From: an uncultured Afifella sp.
Lineage (GTDB): Bacteria > Pseudomonadota > Alphaproteobacteria > Rhizobiales > Afifellaceae
DNA: 59,121 nt
Direction of reading: 5' to 3'
Assembly: GCA_947259045.1 (NCBI GenBank)
Contig: CAMYKZ010000009.1
Coordinates: 1-59,121, forward strand
Below, in pieces: positions 39,341 to 47,579 of this stretch (its first letter is position 1; the number at the start of each line of letters is the position of its first letter). Under the pieces are notes generated by a model, which was not told where the DNA came from, did not search any database, and saw only the letters and a list, made by a program, of their open reading frames with translations. The translations under genes were made by a program, and so were the position numbers.

Positions 39341-40733
39341 ACCCCGCCGCCCGTTCGCGGATCTCCGCAAACGAATGGTCGACCAGCAATTCCCCGTTGC
39401 GCCAGACCGGCTGAAGAAGGTTCCGCCGCCCGCCCAGATCATCAAGCTGGACCGCCCGGCAAGAACCGTTTTCTTCGACCACAGCCTGCAGTCCGGCCTT
39501 CGATGCCTTGCTCGGATCGGTCTTCGGATCCTTGTGCACCGGCATCCAGTCGCCGCTGCCATTCAGCCGCGCGTTTGCTTTCAGGGCGAACCGCAGCGTG
39601 TCGCGGTTGACCTTCTGCAACAGGCCGGCGCCCATGCCGAAAGCGAGGTTCTCCGCCGACCAGCCCTTGGCCATCAGATTGTCCAGGATCACCTTGATGG
39701 TCGCCGGCGTGACACCGTCGCCCTGGATCACCCGCACGGCCGGGTTCAGCACCCTGTAGCCCTTGGCATTGGTGGAAAAGCCGAAACTCTCGCCGAGCAT
39801 CTCCACAACGTCGATCGGCACGATTGTCGGGTCGCCGGAATCCGGCCGCACGACCAGTGTGCCGCCCATCGCCTCGACCTCGTCTTTCAGGGTCACGCCC
39901 CAGGTCTCTTTCACGGCGCGGTAGATATCGTAACTGTCGGAAACCACGGCAACCAGGCGGCCCTTGCCGCCGAATTGCGTCAGCATGTTGCGGAAGGCCT
40001 CGGTTTCGCCGTCCTCGCCCCAGGCGGTCATGGTGGAATGTTCGGCGGCCGGAATGGAGAAGCCGGCCATCGGCTCGCCGTAGAAGCGTTTGGCATAGAC
40101 CAGCGCCGACACGGTATCGGTACCCATGAAATTGACCAGATGGGCGGCGCCGCCGATGCCGGCCTGTTCGAACGATGTCGTGCCGCGGGCGCCGAAATCG
40201 TGCAGCCGGAACGGCAGCACCTCCGCCGGGCTGTCGCAGCTCTTTTCAAGTGCGGCCGATATCGTCTGCCGCACGCCGTGCGACACCGTCGCCACCGTTG
40301 CCGGATACCAGACCGCCCGCAGAAGCGCTGTCTCGATATAGGTGGAGAGCCAGAAGGCTTTCGGGTCGGTATTGCGCGCCTGCAGCAAGGGCGTGCTCGC
40401 GGGAACCACGATTCCTTCCGGCAGCGCTTCGATTTCCATCGGCAAATAGCCGCCATGTCTATCGACGATATGCTGCCAGCCGGCCCGGTTGAACGGCAGG
40501 CCGTGCCCGGTGACGATCTCTTCCGCCTCTTCGATATGGGCGGCCGTCACCGGCTTCGACAGATATTGTTTGAGGAACATCTGCAGGCCGAAAAACAGCA
40601 CATGGTCATATTCGCCGCCGGCGCGCGCCTCGGCATAGATCGAAACGCCTTTGGTATCGGGCGGATATTGCAGATAGTGGGACAGTTTGTAGCTGTCGGT
40701 ATTGAGGATCGGATTGATGTTGAAATCGCTCAT
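39339..40733 (-). CDS. nadV: Nicotinamide phosphoribosyltransferase NadV (NAMPT-like)
   Basis: NadV joins nicotinamide and PRPP to give NMN, a one-step salvage route that bypasses deamidation. The 464 residues match the NAMPT family: NTDSYKLSHYLQYPP, FHDFGARGTT-like RLHDFGARGTTSFEQA, SIPAAEHSTM, LVVRPDSGDP and GDGVTPATIK. This distinguishes it from nicotinate phosphoribosyltransferase PncB. AAGGAG lies eight bases before ATG 40733. It follows nadM-Nudix by 61 bases and their functions are consecutive. Confidence 0.92.
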   Translation of the reverse strand: MSDFNINPILNTDSYKLSHYLQYPPDTKGVSIYAEARAGGEYDHVLFFGLQMFLKQYLSKPVTAAHIEEAEEIVTGHGLPFNRAGWQHIVDRHGGYLPMEIEALPEGIVVPASTPLLQARNTDPKAFWLSTYIETALLRAVWYPATVATVSHGVRQTISAALEKSCDSPAEVLPFRLHDFGARGTTSFEQAGIGGAAHLVNFMGTDTVSALVYAKRFYGEPMAGFSIPAAEHSTMTAWGEDGETEAFRNMLTQFGGKGRLVAVVSDSYDIYRAVKETWGVTLKDEVEAMGGTLVVRPDSGDPTIVPIDVVEMLGESFGFSTNAKGYRVLNPAVRVIQGDGVTPATIKVILDNLMAKGWSAENLAFGMGAGLLQKVNRDTLRFALKANARLNGSGDWMPVHKDPKTDPSKASKAGLQAVVEENGSCRAVQLDDLGGRRNLLQPVWRNGELLVDHSFAEIRERAAG

Positions 40734-40794
40734 CTCAGTCTCCTTTGCCCGAAGCTCCTCCGGGCCTGTCTTGATCCGGGCTCCCCGGATCGTT

Positions 40795-41874
40795 TCAAAG
40801 TCCGACCATGGCCTGAAGAATGAACCAATGGTCTTCAAAAAAATCTTCCGGCTTCAGGTCGCCGAGCCGGTGCCATGCGGCACAGGCGGCATCGTCGCCG
40901 CCGCGCACGGAAAAAAGCGCTTCGCGCTGCGGGCAGCGGAACAGGAACGCATGGGTGATGGTTCGTCCGCGGGATGAGCGGTGCGGTTCGTCGAAAACAC
41001 GGGACTCCGCATCCTCGATGAACGAACCCAGCATCGCCGGCGGGATCGGCCCTTTCTGATCGGCGATATGGGTTTCCTCTCGCAATTCGCGGATCACCGC
41101 ATCGCGCAGGGTCTCTTGCTGATCAACAAAACCGCCCGGCAGCGCAAGCCGGCCCTTGCCCGGCTGTTCGCCGCGCCGCACCAGCAGCACATGGCCGGCC
41201 TGGACGACGATCGCATCGACGGTGACGAAGGTCGGCGCATAGGGCGCTGACGCCCAGCGGGCCTTGTAATCGCTGATGAAGGCGGCTTCGCGCACCAGAT
41301 CGGCAAACGGTTCGCTGAGCCGGAAGTCGGCGAGGAATTCCACCACTTCGGCCGGACAGGAATCGCGCGGCAGGATCGGCGCGGGGCGCAAAAGATCGGC
41401 GCGGATCTGGGTGGCGGTGAAAGCGCTGTATTCGCCGCTGATATCCAGATGGCCCCATTCGGGAAACAATTTCAGATAATAGCTCGAACTGTCGCGCCCG
41501 AAGCCGGCCAGCCCGACCCTGAAATCGGCGGTGCCGTGCAGCACCATGCCGCCGGAATTGCCGGCCTCCAGCACGATGTCGTCGACGCTCTTTTGCACCA
41601 GTGCGATCCAGGCGCTGTCATTGTAACTGACATCGTCAAGCGGCCGGATGATCAGTCGCTTGTCGGCGACGGCCTTGCGGAAGGTGGCGCGGATCATCTG
41701 TTCGCGTTCAGCAAAGGTGAAAGGATTGCGCACGGAACGCCCCAGATTGGCCGATCCGACCAGAACGATGACGCGTTCGGCTTTCTCCAGCGCCTGCTCG
41801 ACCACATGCCTGTGGCCCAGGTGCAGCGGCTGGAAACGGCCGATGAAAACCAGGAAATCAAACTCTTTCGACAT
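40795..41874 (-). CDS. nadM: Bifunctional NMN adenylyltransferase / Nudix hydrolase
   Basis: The N-terminal half is an NadM-type NMN adenylyltransferase: GRFQPLHLGHRHVV with HxGH at 18-21 and a C-terminal FTATQIR in place of ISSTxxR. The C-terminal half is a Nudix domain with the full box GGFVDQQETLRDAVIRELRE continuing to the EE pair (about 243-265). It makes NAD from NMN and may hydrolyse ADP-ribose. Together with NadV it forms the two-step nicotinamide to NAD salvage pathway. A candidate operator lies 60 bases upstream. Confidence 0.93.
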   Translation of the reverse strand: MSKEFDFLVFIGRFQPLHLGHRHVVEQALEKAERVIVLVGSANLGRSVRNPFTFAEREQMIRATFRKAVADKRLIIRPLDDVSYNDSAWIALVQKSVDDIVLEAGNSGGMVLHGTADFRVGLAGFGRDSSSYYLKLFPEWGHLDISGEYSAFTATQIRADLLRPAPILPRDSCPAEVVEFLADFRLSEPFADLVREAAFISDYKARWASAPYAPTFVTVDAIVVQAGHVLLVRRGEQPGKGRLALPGGFVDQQETLRDAVIRELREETHIADQKGPIPPAMLGSFIEDAESRVFDEPHRSSRGRTITHAFLFRCPQREALFSVRGGDDAACAAWHRLGDLKPEDFFEDHWFILQAMVGL

Positions 41875-41933
41875 GCCAAGACTCCCTTAGCATTGCGGGA
41901 TAGGGTTCACTCCGAACCTTATTGTTCATATTT

Positions 41934-41950
41934 ATGCTCAATATGAGTAT
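41934..41950. promoter_or_regulatory. Palindrome upstream of nadM-nadV, candidate operator
   Basis: ATGCTCA-ATA-TGAGTAT, an interrupted palindrome with one mismatched pair, lies about 60 bases before the nadM start in the 194-base gap to the FkbM gene. NAD salvage genes in many bacteria are repressed by NrtR through AT-rich palindromes with TGAGTAT-like arms, which this resembles. The identity of the regulator is an inference, and no nrtR gene is in the window. Confidence 0.4.
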
Positions 41951-42068
41951 TTGTCGAATGATTTCTCCCGGATACTGATTTCAAGGTAAATTTCGTCGTA
42001 AGCGGGGTTCTCAAAGCCCGGCAAGTTCGATGGCCCGATGTTTCGGCGATCGTCGATGAATTTTAGCC

Positions 42069-42833
42069 TCACGCCGGCTGCAGAACATAATCCCGATCGG
42101 CTTCCAGCCGGTTTCCGGCCTTGCCGCTTTCCAGTTCGGTCATCGCGTAACCGTGCCCAAGAAGCGATTTCGTCAGCGCATCAAGCCTTTGCTTGCCGAT
42201 ATCATGCACGTCGAGAAAAACCACCGGCCGGTCGCGGGCAAGCGTCCGCGATGCGCCGGCGACGACAAGATCCTCCGCGCCCTCGACATCGATCTTGATC
42301 GCATGCACGCGCTCCAGACCTTCTGTCTCGACATAATGATCAAGCGTCATTGTCCGCACCGTGAGCGAACCGCGATCGCTTTTGCGCGTTTCCAAGGAAT
42401 GCTGGCCGGATTTTCCGCCGATGTTGAGCGTCGCTTCACTGTTGCGGTCGGCCAGCGCCAGCTCTTCGACGGCCAGGTGTTCAAAACCGTTCATGTCGAC
42501 GGACTTTCGGATCCATGCGGCATTGTCGGGATGGGGTTCGAAACAGATCACCCGGCCGTCTGGACCGACCAGGGTTGCGGCGAACAGCGCGAAATCGCCC
42601 TTGTTGCCGCCAATGTCGAGGAATGTCGCGCCCTTGGCGAGGCAGGCTTGCAGGGCGGCAAACTTTTCCGGTTCATAGCGGCCGATCGCCCGCTTCACCA
42701 TCTGGCGCGATTCGGAAACGTTGAGCCAGATCCGGTAGGCGCCGCGATCATAGATGCGGTAATGACCCTCGTTGATCTCCATGATCAGGGCATAGAGCGG
42801 ATCGTCGCGGCGGGCCGGGCGTTCGCTCATCAA
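42069..42833 (-). CDS. FkbM family methyltransferase
   Basis: FkbM enzymes O-methylate sugars or polyketides using SAM. The 254 residues have the SAM-binding motif ATFLDIGGNKGDFALFAA, ICFEPHPDN with the acidic residue of motif II, and AIKIDVEGAEDLVVAGA, all typical of FkbM. It is the last gene of the run of glycan genes and overlaps the sulfotransferase gene by four bases. Methylation of a glycan in the same pathway is the natural inference. Confidence 0.85.
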   Translation of the reverse strand: MMSERPARRDDPLYALIMEINEGHYRIYDRGAYRIWLNVSESRQMVKRAIGRYEPEKFAALQACLAKGATFLDIGGNKGDFALFAATLVGPDGRVICFEPHPDNAAWIRKSVDMNGFEHLAVEELALADRNSEATLNIGGKSGQHSLETRKSDRGSLTVRTMTLDHYVETEGLERVHAIKIDVEGAEDLVVAGASRTLARDRPVVFLDVHDIGKQRLDALTKSLLGHGYAMTELESGKAGNRLEADRDYVLQPA

Positions 42834-43927
42834 TCGGCCTCGCCAAGCTCGGAACGGAACCGTTCGGCGAAAGTCTGGTTGACCCTGTCGCTCATCGGGA
42901 AATATTTTTCATGTTTCAGATCGACCGGGCGGGCCTCTTCATTGCGAACAAAGCCGACCGCTTCAGACACCGCCTTTTGCGGGTCGCCGGCAAGTGTCTC
43001 ATAGGTCAGGTGATGCACCGGGCCGGGCCAGGCCTGCAGCAATTCGGCAAGCTGGCGCTCCTCGCCGGTAAACCTGGTGTGCAGGCTGCGCAGCCGTTCG
43101 CCGTCATAGGCAACAGCCTCCTTTGCGGCGCGATAAGCCTCCTCGTCGCCCTTGTTGCGGACATGCCAGATGCGGGTTTCATCGGCAATGAACTGGGAGA
43201 CCGACTGGGCGACCTTGTCGGCCCGCTCCAGATGGATCAGCTTTGCACCGGTCAACAGCGTCATCATATCCGCACGCTGACTGTCCGTCATCAGCGCCCA
43301 GAGCGCGACCGCAAAATCGGTAATCACCTTGCTGCCGAAAAAGCCGCCGGGGCCGCCGGCGCGGGCGATCAGTTCAATCCAGCGAACCGGATCGAAACCG
43401 AGAGACGGGCCATGCTCGACCAGAAACAGAATGTGCGGCCGCAAATGTTCCGTCGGCCGGCCGATCATCTCAAGCCCCTGCAGCAGATGACAGAAATAGG
43501 TGCTGCCGGAGCGCGGCAGGCAGATCACGCCGTAAAGGCTGGCCGGCATCGGCTCTTGTTCGAGCGCCTCCAGATCGGTCCAGGGGTCGAGGCCGGCAGC
43601 GGCTGACAGAAGATAATCCCCGGTCAGCGAGCGAACCGGCATGTCGGGCGGTTCGTCGCCAGGGGCCGATGGCGCGCCGCCATTGTCGAGCGCACAGACG
43701 ACTATCCGCTTGGCATCGAATTCGCTGCCGGCGAGCGAATCCAGCGGCAGCAGACGGCCAGCCAGGCTGTCCTCCCGCTCTATCAGTGCCTCGCGCATGT
43801 CCTGATCGGCGAAGATTGCCGTATCGGGCGGCTCATTGGCCAGCCGTTCCGGCAGTTTCAACGGTTTGATATGGCGCAGCAGAAACCGGGCCGTCAGGAG
43901 GTCCGTATTTGTCTCGGCGTCCGCCAT
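42830..43927 (-). CDS. Stf0-type sulfotransferase with an N-terminal extension
   Basis: Stf0 enzymes move sulfate from PAPS to sugars such as trehalose. The PAPS 5'-phosphosulfate loop is GVICLPRSGSTYFCHLLQGL at about 133-152, followed by GRPTEHLRPH as in Stf0. In mycobacterial Stf0 this loop is near the N terminus; here about 130 residues of unrecognised sequence precede it. I start at ATG 43927 (MADAETNTDL, 365 residues). The gene is eight bases after the small methyltransferase gene and overlaps the FkbM gene. The sulfate acceptor is unknown. Confidence 0.82.
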   Translation of the reverse strand: MADAETNTDLLTARFLLRHIKPLKLPERLANEPPDTAIFADQDMREALIEREDSLAGRLLPLDSLAGSEFDAKRIVVCALDNGGAPSAPGDEPPDMPVRSLTGDYLLSAAAGLDPWTDLEALEQEPMPASLYGVICLPRSGSTYFCHLLQGLEMIGRPTEHLRPHILFLVEHGPSLGFDPVRWIELIARAGGPGGFFGSKVITDFAVALWALMTDSQRADMMTLLTGAKLIHLERADKVAQSVSQFIADETRIWHVRNKGDEEAYRAAKEAVAYDGERLRSLHTRFTGEERQLAELLQAWPGPVHHLTYETLAGDPQKAVSEAVGFVRNEEARPVDLKHEKYFPMSDRVNQTFAERFRSELGEAD

Positions 43928-43934
43928 CAGGGTT

Positions 43935-44444
43935 TCAACCCTCGACGCTGAGCGTCGAAGGCGCCCGGTAAAAATAGATCCGGCCCGGTTTGACGCCGTC
44001 GGGCAGTGGCAGTTTCTCAAAATCCGGCAGATCCAGTTCGGCGTCGGAGACGACCACGCCGTTCGGCAGAACCCGCGACGCCACCAGCGGCGAAGCCCAG
44101 GCGGTCAGGGCAAGACCATAGGTCGGATCGCCGTTGCCGAGATCGACATGGATCATCGCCGCCTTGCCGCCGGTGCGCGGAAGGCAATAGTTCAGCGTTT
44201 CACGGATATCGCCAACGATCATGTGATCGGCATCGGGGATGCAGCGCGGATGGGCGGAGACCGACCGGTCGAAGGCGTAAATCTCCCGATCCGGAAAGAT
44301 CTCGCGCAGATGATCGAAGGAGCGGCCATTGCCGAGGCCGAGTTCAAAGATCGGCCCGGGAATGTCGGCCACCAGGGTGGCGGTATGATCGAGGCAGTCA
44401 CGCTGGGCGATGAAACGTTTGATCAGGCTGTCGAGGCGGCTCAT
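43935..44444 (-). CDS. Small class I SAM-dependent methyltransferase
   Basis: The 169-residue product has a SAM-binding motif IFELGLGNGRSFDHLRE, an acidic residue after strand 2 (IYAFDRSVSA) and MIHVDLGNGDP later. It is shorter than most class I methyltransferases and lacks a separate substrate domain. Its place between the sulfotransferase and deacetylase-like genes suggests it modifies the same product. The substrate cannot be read from the sequence. Confidence 0.75.
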   Translation of the reverse strand: MSRLDSLIKRFIAQRDCLDHTATLVADIPGPIFELGLGNGRSFDHLREIFPDREIYAFDRSVSAHPRCIPDADHMIVGDIRETLNYCLPRTGGKAAMIHVDLGNGDPTYGLALTAWASPLVASRVLPNGVVVSDAELDLPDFEKLPLPDGVKPGRIYFYRAPSTLSVEG

Positions 44445-44527
44445 GGTTGAAGTCTCTTTGTTTGTTCAGTTGGCAGGTAGGCGATCGCGGCGGCATGCAC
44501 AAGCCGATGGGCCAATGGAGCGGTTGG

Positions 44528-45322
44528 CTAGATGTCGAACAGATCGGTGAGGGCAGGCCATCTGACATGCGGCTGGTCATTCAGTTTGCCCAGCAGAGTG
44601 GCCAGAAATGCGTTGGTCTCCGGGTCGTGCACAAGATGGTGGGTGAGAATGCCGATTGGCTCACTTGGATGTGTCAGACGCTGTTCAATTTCGTTCGCAA
44701 GCAGGTGATAGGCCTTCTTCAGGCCGATAAAGCCGCGCGTCGTCTTCCAGGCAATGACATCGAAATGGGTATTGCAGACATGGCTATCATGATCATCGCT
44801 CCCTGACAGACCAAACACGGAAAGGCCCGGCAGGCCGGCCTGGATCCGGGCGGCGCGGGCTGCATAGCCAATCCGGTTCCATGGCGGCGTCAGAACCGGC
44901 AGGAACAGCTCCCCGGCCATCGGCTGCAGCCGCTCGCGGCCGGCGATCAGGTCGGCCAGTGATTCTTCCAGCGGCCGGCCTTCACCGAATTCGGAGGCCT
45001 TCTCGCCGGGGTCTGAGTGTTTTTCATGGGCCCAGCCATGCTGCAATATGCCGACATTGCCGGCATTCCGCAGGCGGTCGATCAGACCAGGCTCGGCAAA
45101 TCTTGGGATTACCGCCAGCGCCAGCGGCACATTGGCGGCCCGGCGCAGTGCCAGCAATTGTTCAAGCTCGGGCGTGACGGCGACGGCATCATCATCACGC
45201 CACCAGAACGAGAGAGTGAGACCGGCATCGCGCGTTGCCTGAAGTGCGGCTTCAAACCGCCGGTATTCTGCTGCCGTTTCAGTGTCCCGGGTATCCATGC
45301 CGATGGCTGCTCCTGTCATCAT
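44528..45322 (-). CDS. Polysaccharide deacetylase-like protein
   Basis: This 264-residue protein resembles NodB-fold polysaccharide deacetylases. FWWRDDDAVAVTPELEQLLA supplies the Asp motif and QHGWAHEKH the HxxxH metal site. PVLTPPWNRI matches the later RxPW/PPWN region. There is no signal peptide, so it would act in the cytosol, perhaps on an N-acetyl sugar in a lipid-linked or nucleotide intermediate. Its start overlaps the stop of the glycosyltransferase gene upstream. Confidence 0.8.
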   Translation of the reverse strand: MMTGAAIGMDTRDTETAAEYRRFEAALQATRDAGLTLSFWWRDDDAVAVTPELEQLLALRRAANVPLALAVIPRFAEPGLIDRLRNAGNVGILQHGWAHEKHSDPGEKASEFGEGRPLEESLADLIAGRERLQPMAGELFLPVLTPPWNRIGYAARAARIQAGLPGLSVFGLSGSDDHDSHVCNTHFDVIAWKTTRGFIGLKKAYHLLANEIEQRLTHPSEPIGILTHHLVHDPETNAFLATLLGKLNDQPHVRWPALTDLFDI

Positions 45323-46467
45323 TGGCTGCGGCTCATTGCCAGGCCGATCAGGATATCGGCGCTTTTTGCCGCGCCGTCCAGTGCTGCCGGCGGCCAGCGC
45401 GCAGGCAATTGCATTGCCTTTGCGACCGCATCGCTCAGGCGCGCTGCGGTCAGGCCGGCCTCCGGCGCCATGATCATGCGGTTTTCGCGCGCCAGGGCCT
45501 GCGCCCGCACGGTCTGCTCGCTTTCCCGGCCCTGGGCAAACGGCACCAGCACGCCGGAGATGCCGGCCGCCAGGATATCCATCACGCTGTTATAACCGGC
45601 CTGGCAGATCACCAGCCGCGCCCGTTGCAGAAGTTTGGGAAAATCCGGCCGGGCCGGTTCCAGGATAATTTTTCCGCCGGCCTTGGCCGCCAGGTCATCG
45701 AATATGGCTTGCGGCAGATCGCGGCCGGCCAGAATGCGCCAGCGCCAGGGTTGGCCACGGCGGGATGTCGCAACAGCAAGGGCGGCGCGCAAAATGGTTT
45801 CACCGACAATTCCGCCGCCGCAGGCGACGATGATCTCGCCATCGCCGTCGCCCGCCGGCGGCTCCGGCACATTGGCGCCGCCGTGAACATAACCGGTGTA
45901 GCTGGTAATATCGGCCAGGTCGTCGGCATAGCGGAAGGTTTCCCCGAGCCGGACAAATTCCGGGTCACCGTGCACCAGCAACCGATCATAATATTCAAGC
46001 GCCGTGTCGGCCATCCAGCGCTCCGCAGACGCGTCGTCCTTGGCGACCAGAATATCGCGCACAGCGGATGCGATCAGCGGACGTGGCGCCTGTTTGCGCG
46101 CCTGTTGCAAAAGCGGGATCAGTTCGAAGCGGAACTTGCGCCGGCCGAGCGGAAAGAATTCCGTCAGCAGAATATCCGGCGCGACTTTGTCATGGAGCGC
46201 CAGCAACTGCTCTGTCCGGGCTGCCTTCCAGGTCTCATCGATCGGCGTCCCGCTATCGTCGAGCAATGTGCTGAAACTGGCATCGGCGGCGCGGGCGGCG
46301 GGCAGGTTGACGACCGACAGACCGTCAGTGTCGATGATCTGGGGCAGATGGTTGCCGGTTGCAAGCGTGACCTCGACCTGGCGGTCGCGCAAAGCCCGGC
46401 CGATGGCCGCCGCGCGCACGGCATGGCCGATCCCGAGCAGATGCTGGACATGCAGCAACGCTTTCAT
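45319..46467 (-). CDS. GT-B glycosyltransferase, MurG/GT28-like
   Basis: The 382 residues fit a GT-B enzyme of the GT28/MurG kind. HVQHLLGIGHAVRAAAIGRA is the N-terminal glycine loop. The C-terminal half has IIVACGGGIVGETIL, then ICQAGYNSVMDILAAGISGV and FAQGRESEQTVRAQAL, the usual UDP-sugar binding pattern. The sugar and acceptor are unknown. It is coupled by four-base overlaps to the GT4 gene upstream and the deacetylase-like gene downstream. Confidence 0.82.
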   Translation of the reverse strand: MKALLHVQHLLGIGHAVRAAAIGRALRDRQVEVTLATGNHLPQIIDTDGLSVVNLPAARAADASFSTLLDDSGTPIDETWKAARTEQLLALHDKVAPDILLTEFFPLGRRKFRFELIPLLQQARKQAPRPLIASAVRDILVAKDDASAERWMADTALEYYDRLLVHGDPEFVRLGETFRYADDLADITSYTGYVHGGANVPEPPAGDGDGEIIVACGGGIVGETILRAALAVATSRRGQPWRWRILAGRDLPQAIFDDLAAKAGGKIILEPARPDFPKLLQRARLVICQAGYNSVMDILAAGISGVLVPFAQGRESEQTVRAQALARENRMIMAPEAGLTAARLSDAVAKAMQLPARWPPAALDGAAKSADILIGLAMSRSQ

Positions 46468-47579
46468 GGCTGTTTTGCCCGATCGCGATGGTGTGCAAGC
46501 GCTGCCTCGACAATCGTCCGCAGCCGGACCTGGGCGACAGCAAGATCATGATCGCCGGCCGCCTTGTCGCGCGCGGCGGTGCCCATGGCGGTTCGAAGAT
46601 CCGTGTCGGCCAGCAGCCGCCGGAGGGCGCCCGCAAAGGCCTGCGTATCGCCTTCGGCTGCCAAAAGGCCGGTTTTCCCGTCTGCGACAATATCGGGTAC
46701 ACCGCCGGTGCGGCCGGCAATCACGGCAAGCCCCGATGCCTGGGCCTCCAGCAGAACAAGGCCGTAAGCCTCGTTGATCGCAGGCCAGACGAAAAGATCC
46801 GCATTGGCGTAAACAGCGGGCATGTCCGCCAGAGGGACCTGGCCGAGAAATTCGGTCCGTGCGGCGTCGAAAAGGGGGCGGATGACATCGCCTGCCGGGC
46901 CATCGCCGGCAATCGTCAGATGCCATCGCTGGTCGTCAAGCATCGCCAGGGCGTCTGCCAGCACCCGGTAGGAGGCCCGTTTGTCGCCGTCGCGCATCAT
47001 GGCGGCGGTCAGCAGGCGCGGTGTCGCGGCGGCTTGGCGTTTCGCGGCGGCGGCGCGGAATGGCTGTGTGTCGATAAACGGCAGCAGCCGCCAAAGCCGC
47101 TCCGGCGGCACAATCGGCGCCAGGCCTTCGGCATCTTCCGACTGGATGGCAACAATGGCGTCGGCAGCCCCGAAGGCCGCATCGGCTGCCGCGAAACCGA
47201 CGGCCCACGGGCCGTTCTTCTGTTTCAGCGCCCGCGCGCCTTCGATGATCATATAGGCACAACCGATGGCACCGGCGAGTGCGGGTCCGATCCAGTCCGG
47301 CGCCTTGTGGTAGACATGGTAGGTCAGCATGAGGTCCGGCCTGTAGCCTTCGTTCTGCCAGGCTCGCGCAATGGCCGCCGCTTGCCGCCGGGCCTCGTCG
47401 GCAAGGGTCTGCAGTTCGGCATCGCCGCCATGACGCGACCAGCTGCGGAATTGCGACGCGATGCGGATTTCATGTCCGCCGCCTTCCAGCGCGCGGATGA
47501 TCGCCCGGGCCATCTGCCGGTCGCCGGACGGTGTCGGATCGTCAACCGGTTTCATCGGCGCATAAAAGGCGATCTTCAC
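46464..47579 (-). CDS. Glycosyltransferase family 4 (first of two)
   Basis: The 371-residue GT-B protein has the GT4 pattern: PSGDRQMARAIIRALEGGGH near the N terminus, LTIAGDGPAGD in the middle and NADLFVWPAINEAYGLVLLE with the E-x7-E nucleotide-sugar motif, then ASGLAVIAGRTGGVPDIV. No membrane segment is seen. It overlaps the next GT4 gene (upstream) and the GT28-like gene (downstream) by four bases, so the three are one translational unit. Confidence 0.87.
   Translation of the reverse strand: MKIAFYAPMKPVDDPTPSGDRQMARAIIRALEGGGHEIRIASQFRSWSRHGGDAELQTLADEARRQAAAIARAWQNEGYRPDLMLTYHVYHKAPDWIGPALAGAIGCAYMIIEGARALKQKNGPWAVGFAAADAAFGAADAIVAIQSEDAEGLAPIVPPERLWRLLPFIDTQPFRAAAAKRQAAATPRLLTAAMMRDGDKRASYRVLADALAMLDDQRWHLTIAGDGPAGDVIRPLFDAARTEFLGQVPLADMPAVYANADLFVWPAINEAYGLVLLEAQASGLAVIAGRTGGVPDIVADGKTGLLAAEGDTQAFAGALRRLLADTDLRTAMGTAARDKAAGDHDLAVAQVRLRTIVEAALAHHRDRAKQP

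Noticed and set aside
39303..40823. 506-codon plus-strand frame opposite nadV
   Set aside because: nadV is fully supported by family motifs and a strong Shine-Dalgarno sequence; the opposite frame has none.
41930..41958. A -35/-10 pair around the palindrome upstream of nadM
   Set aside because: The hexamers that would flank the palindrome match the consensus poorly in every spacing tried, so only the palindrome is reported.
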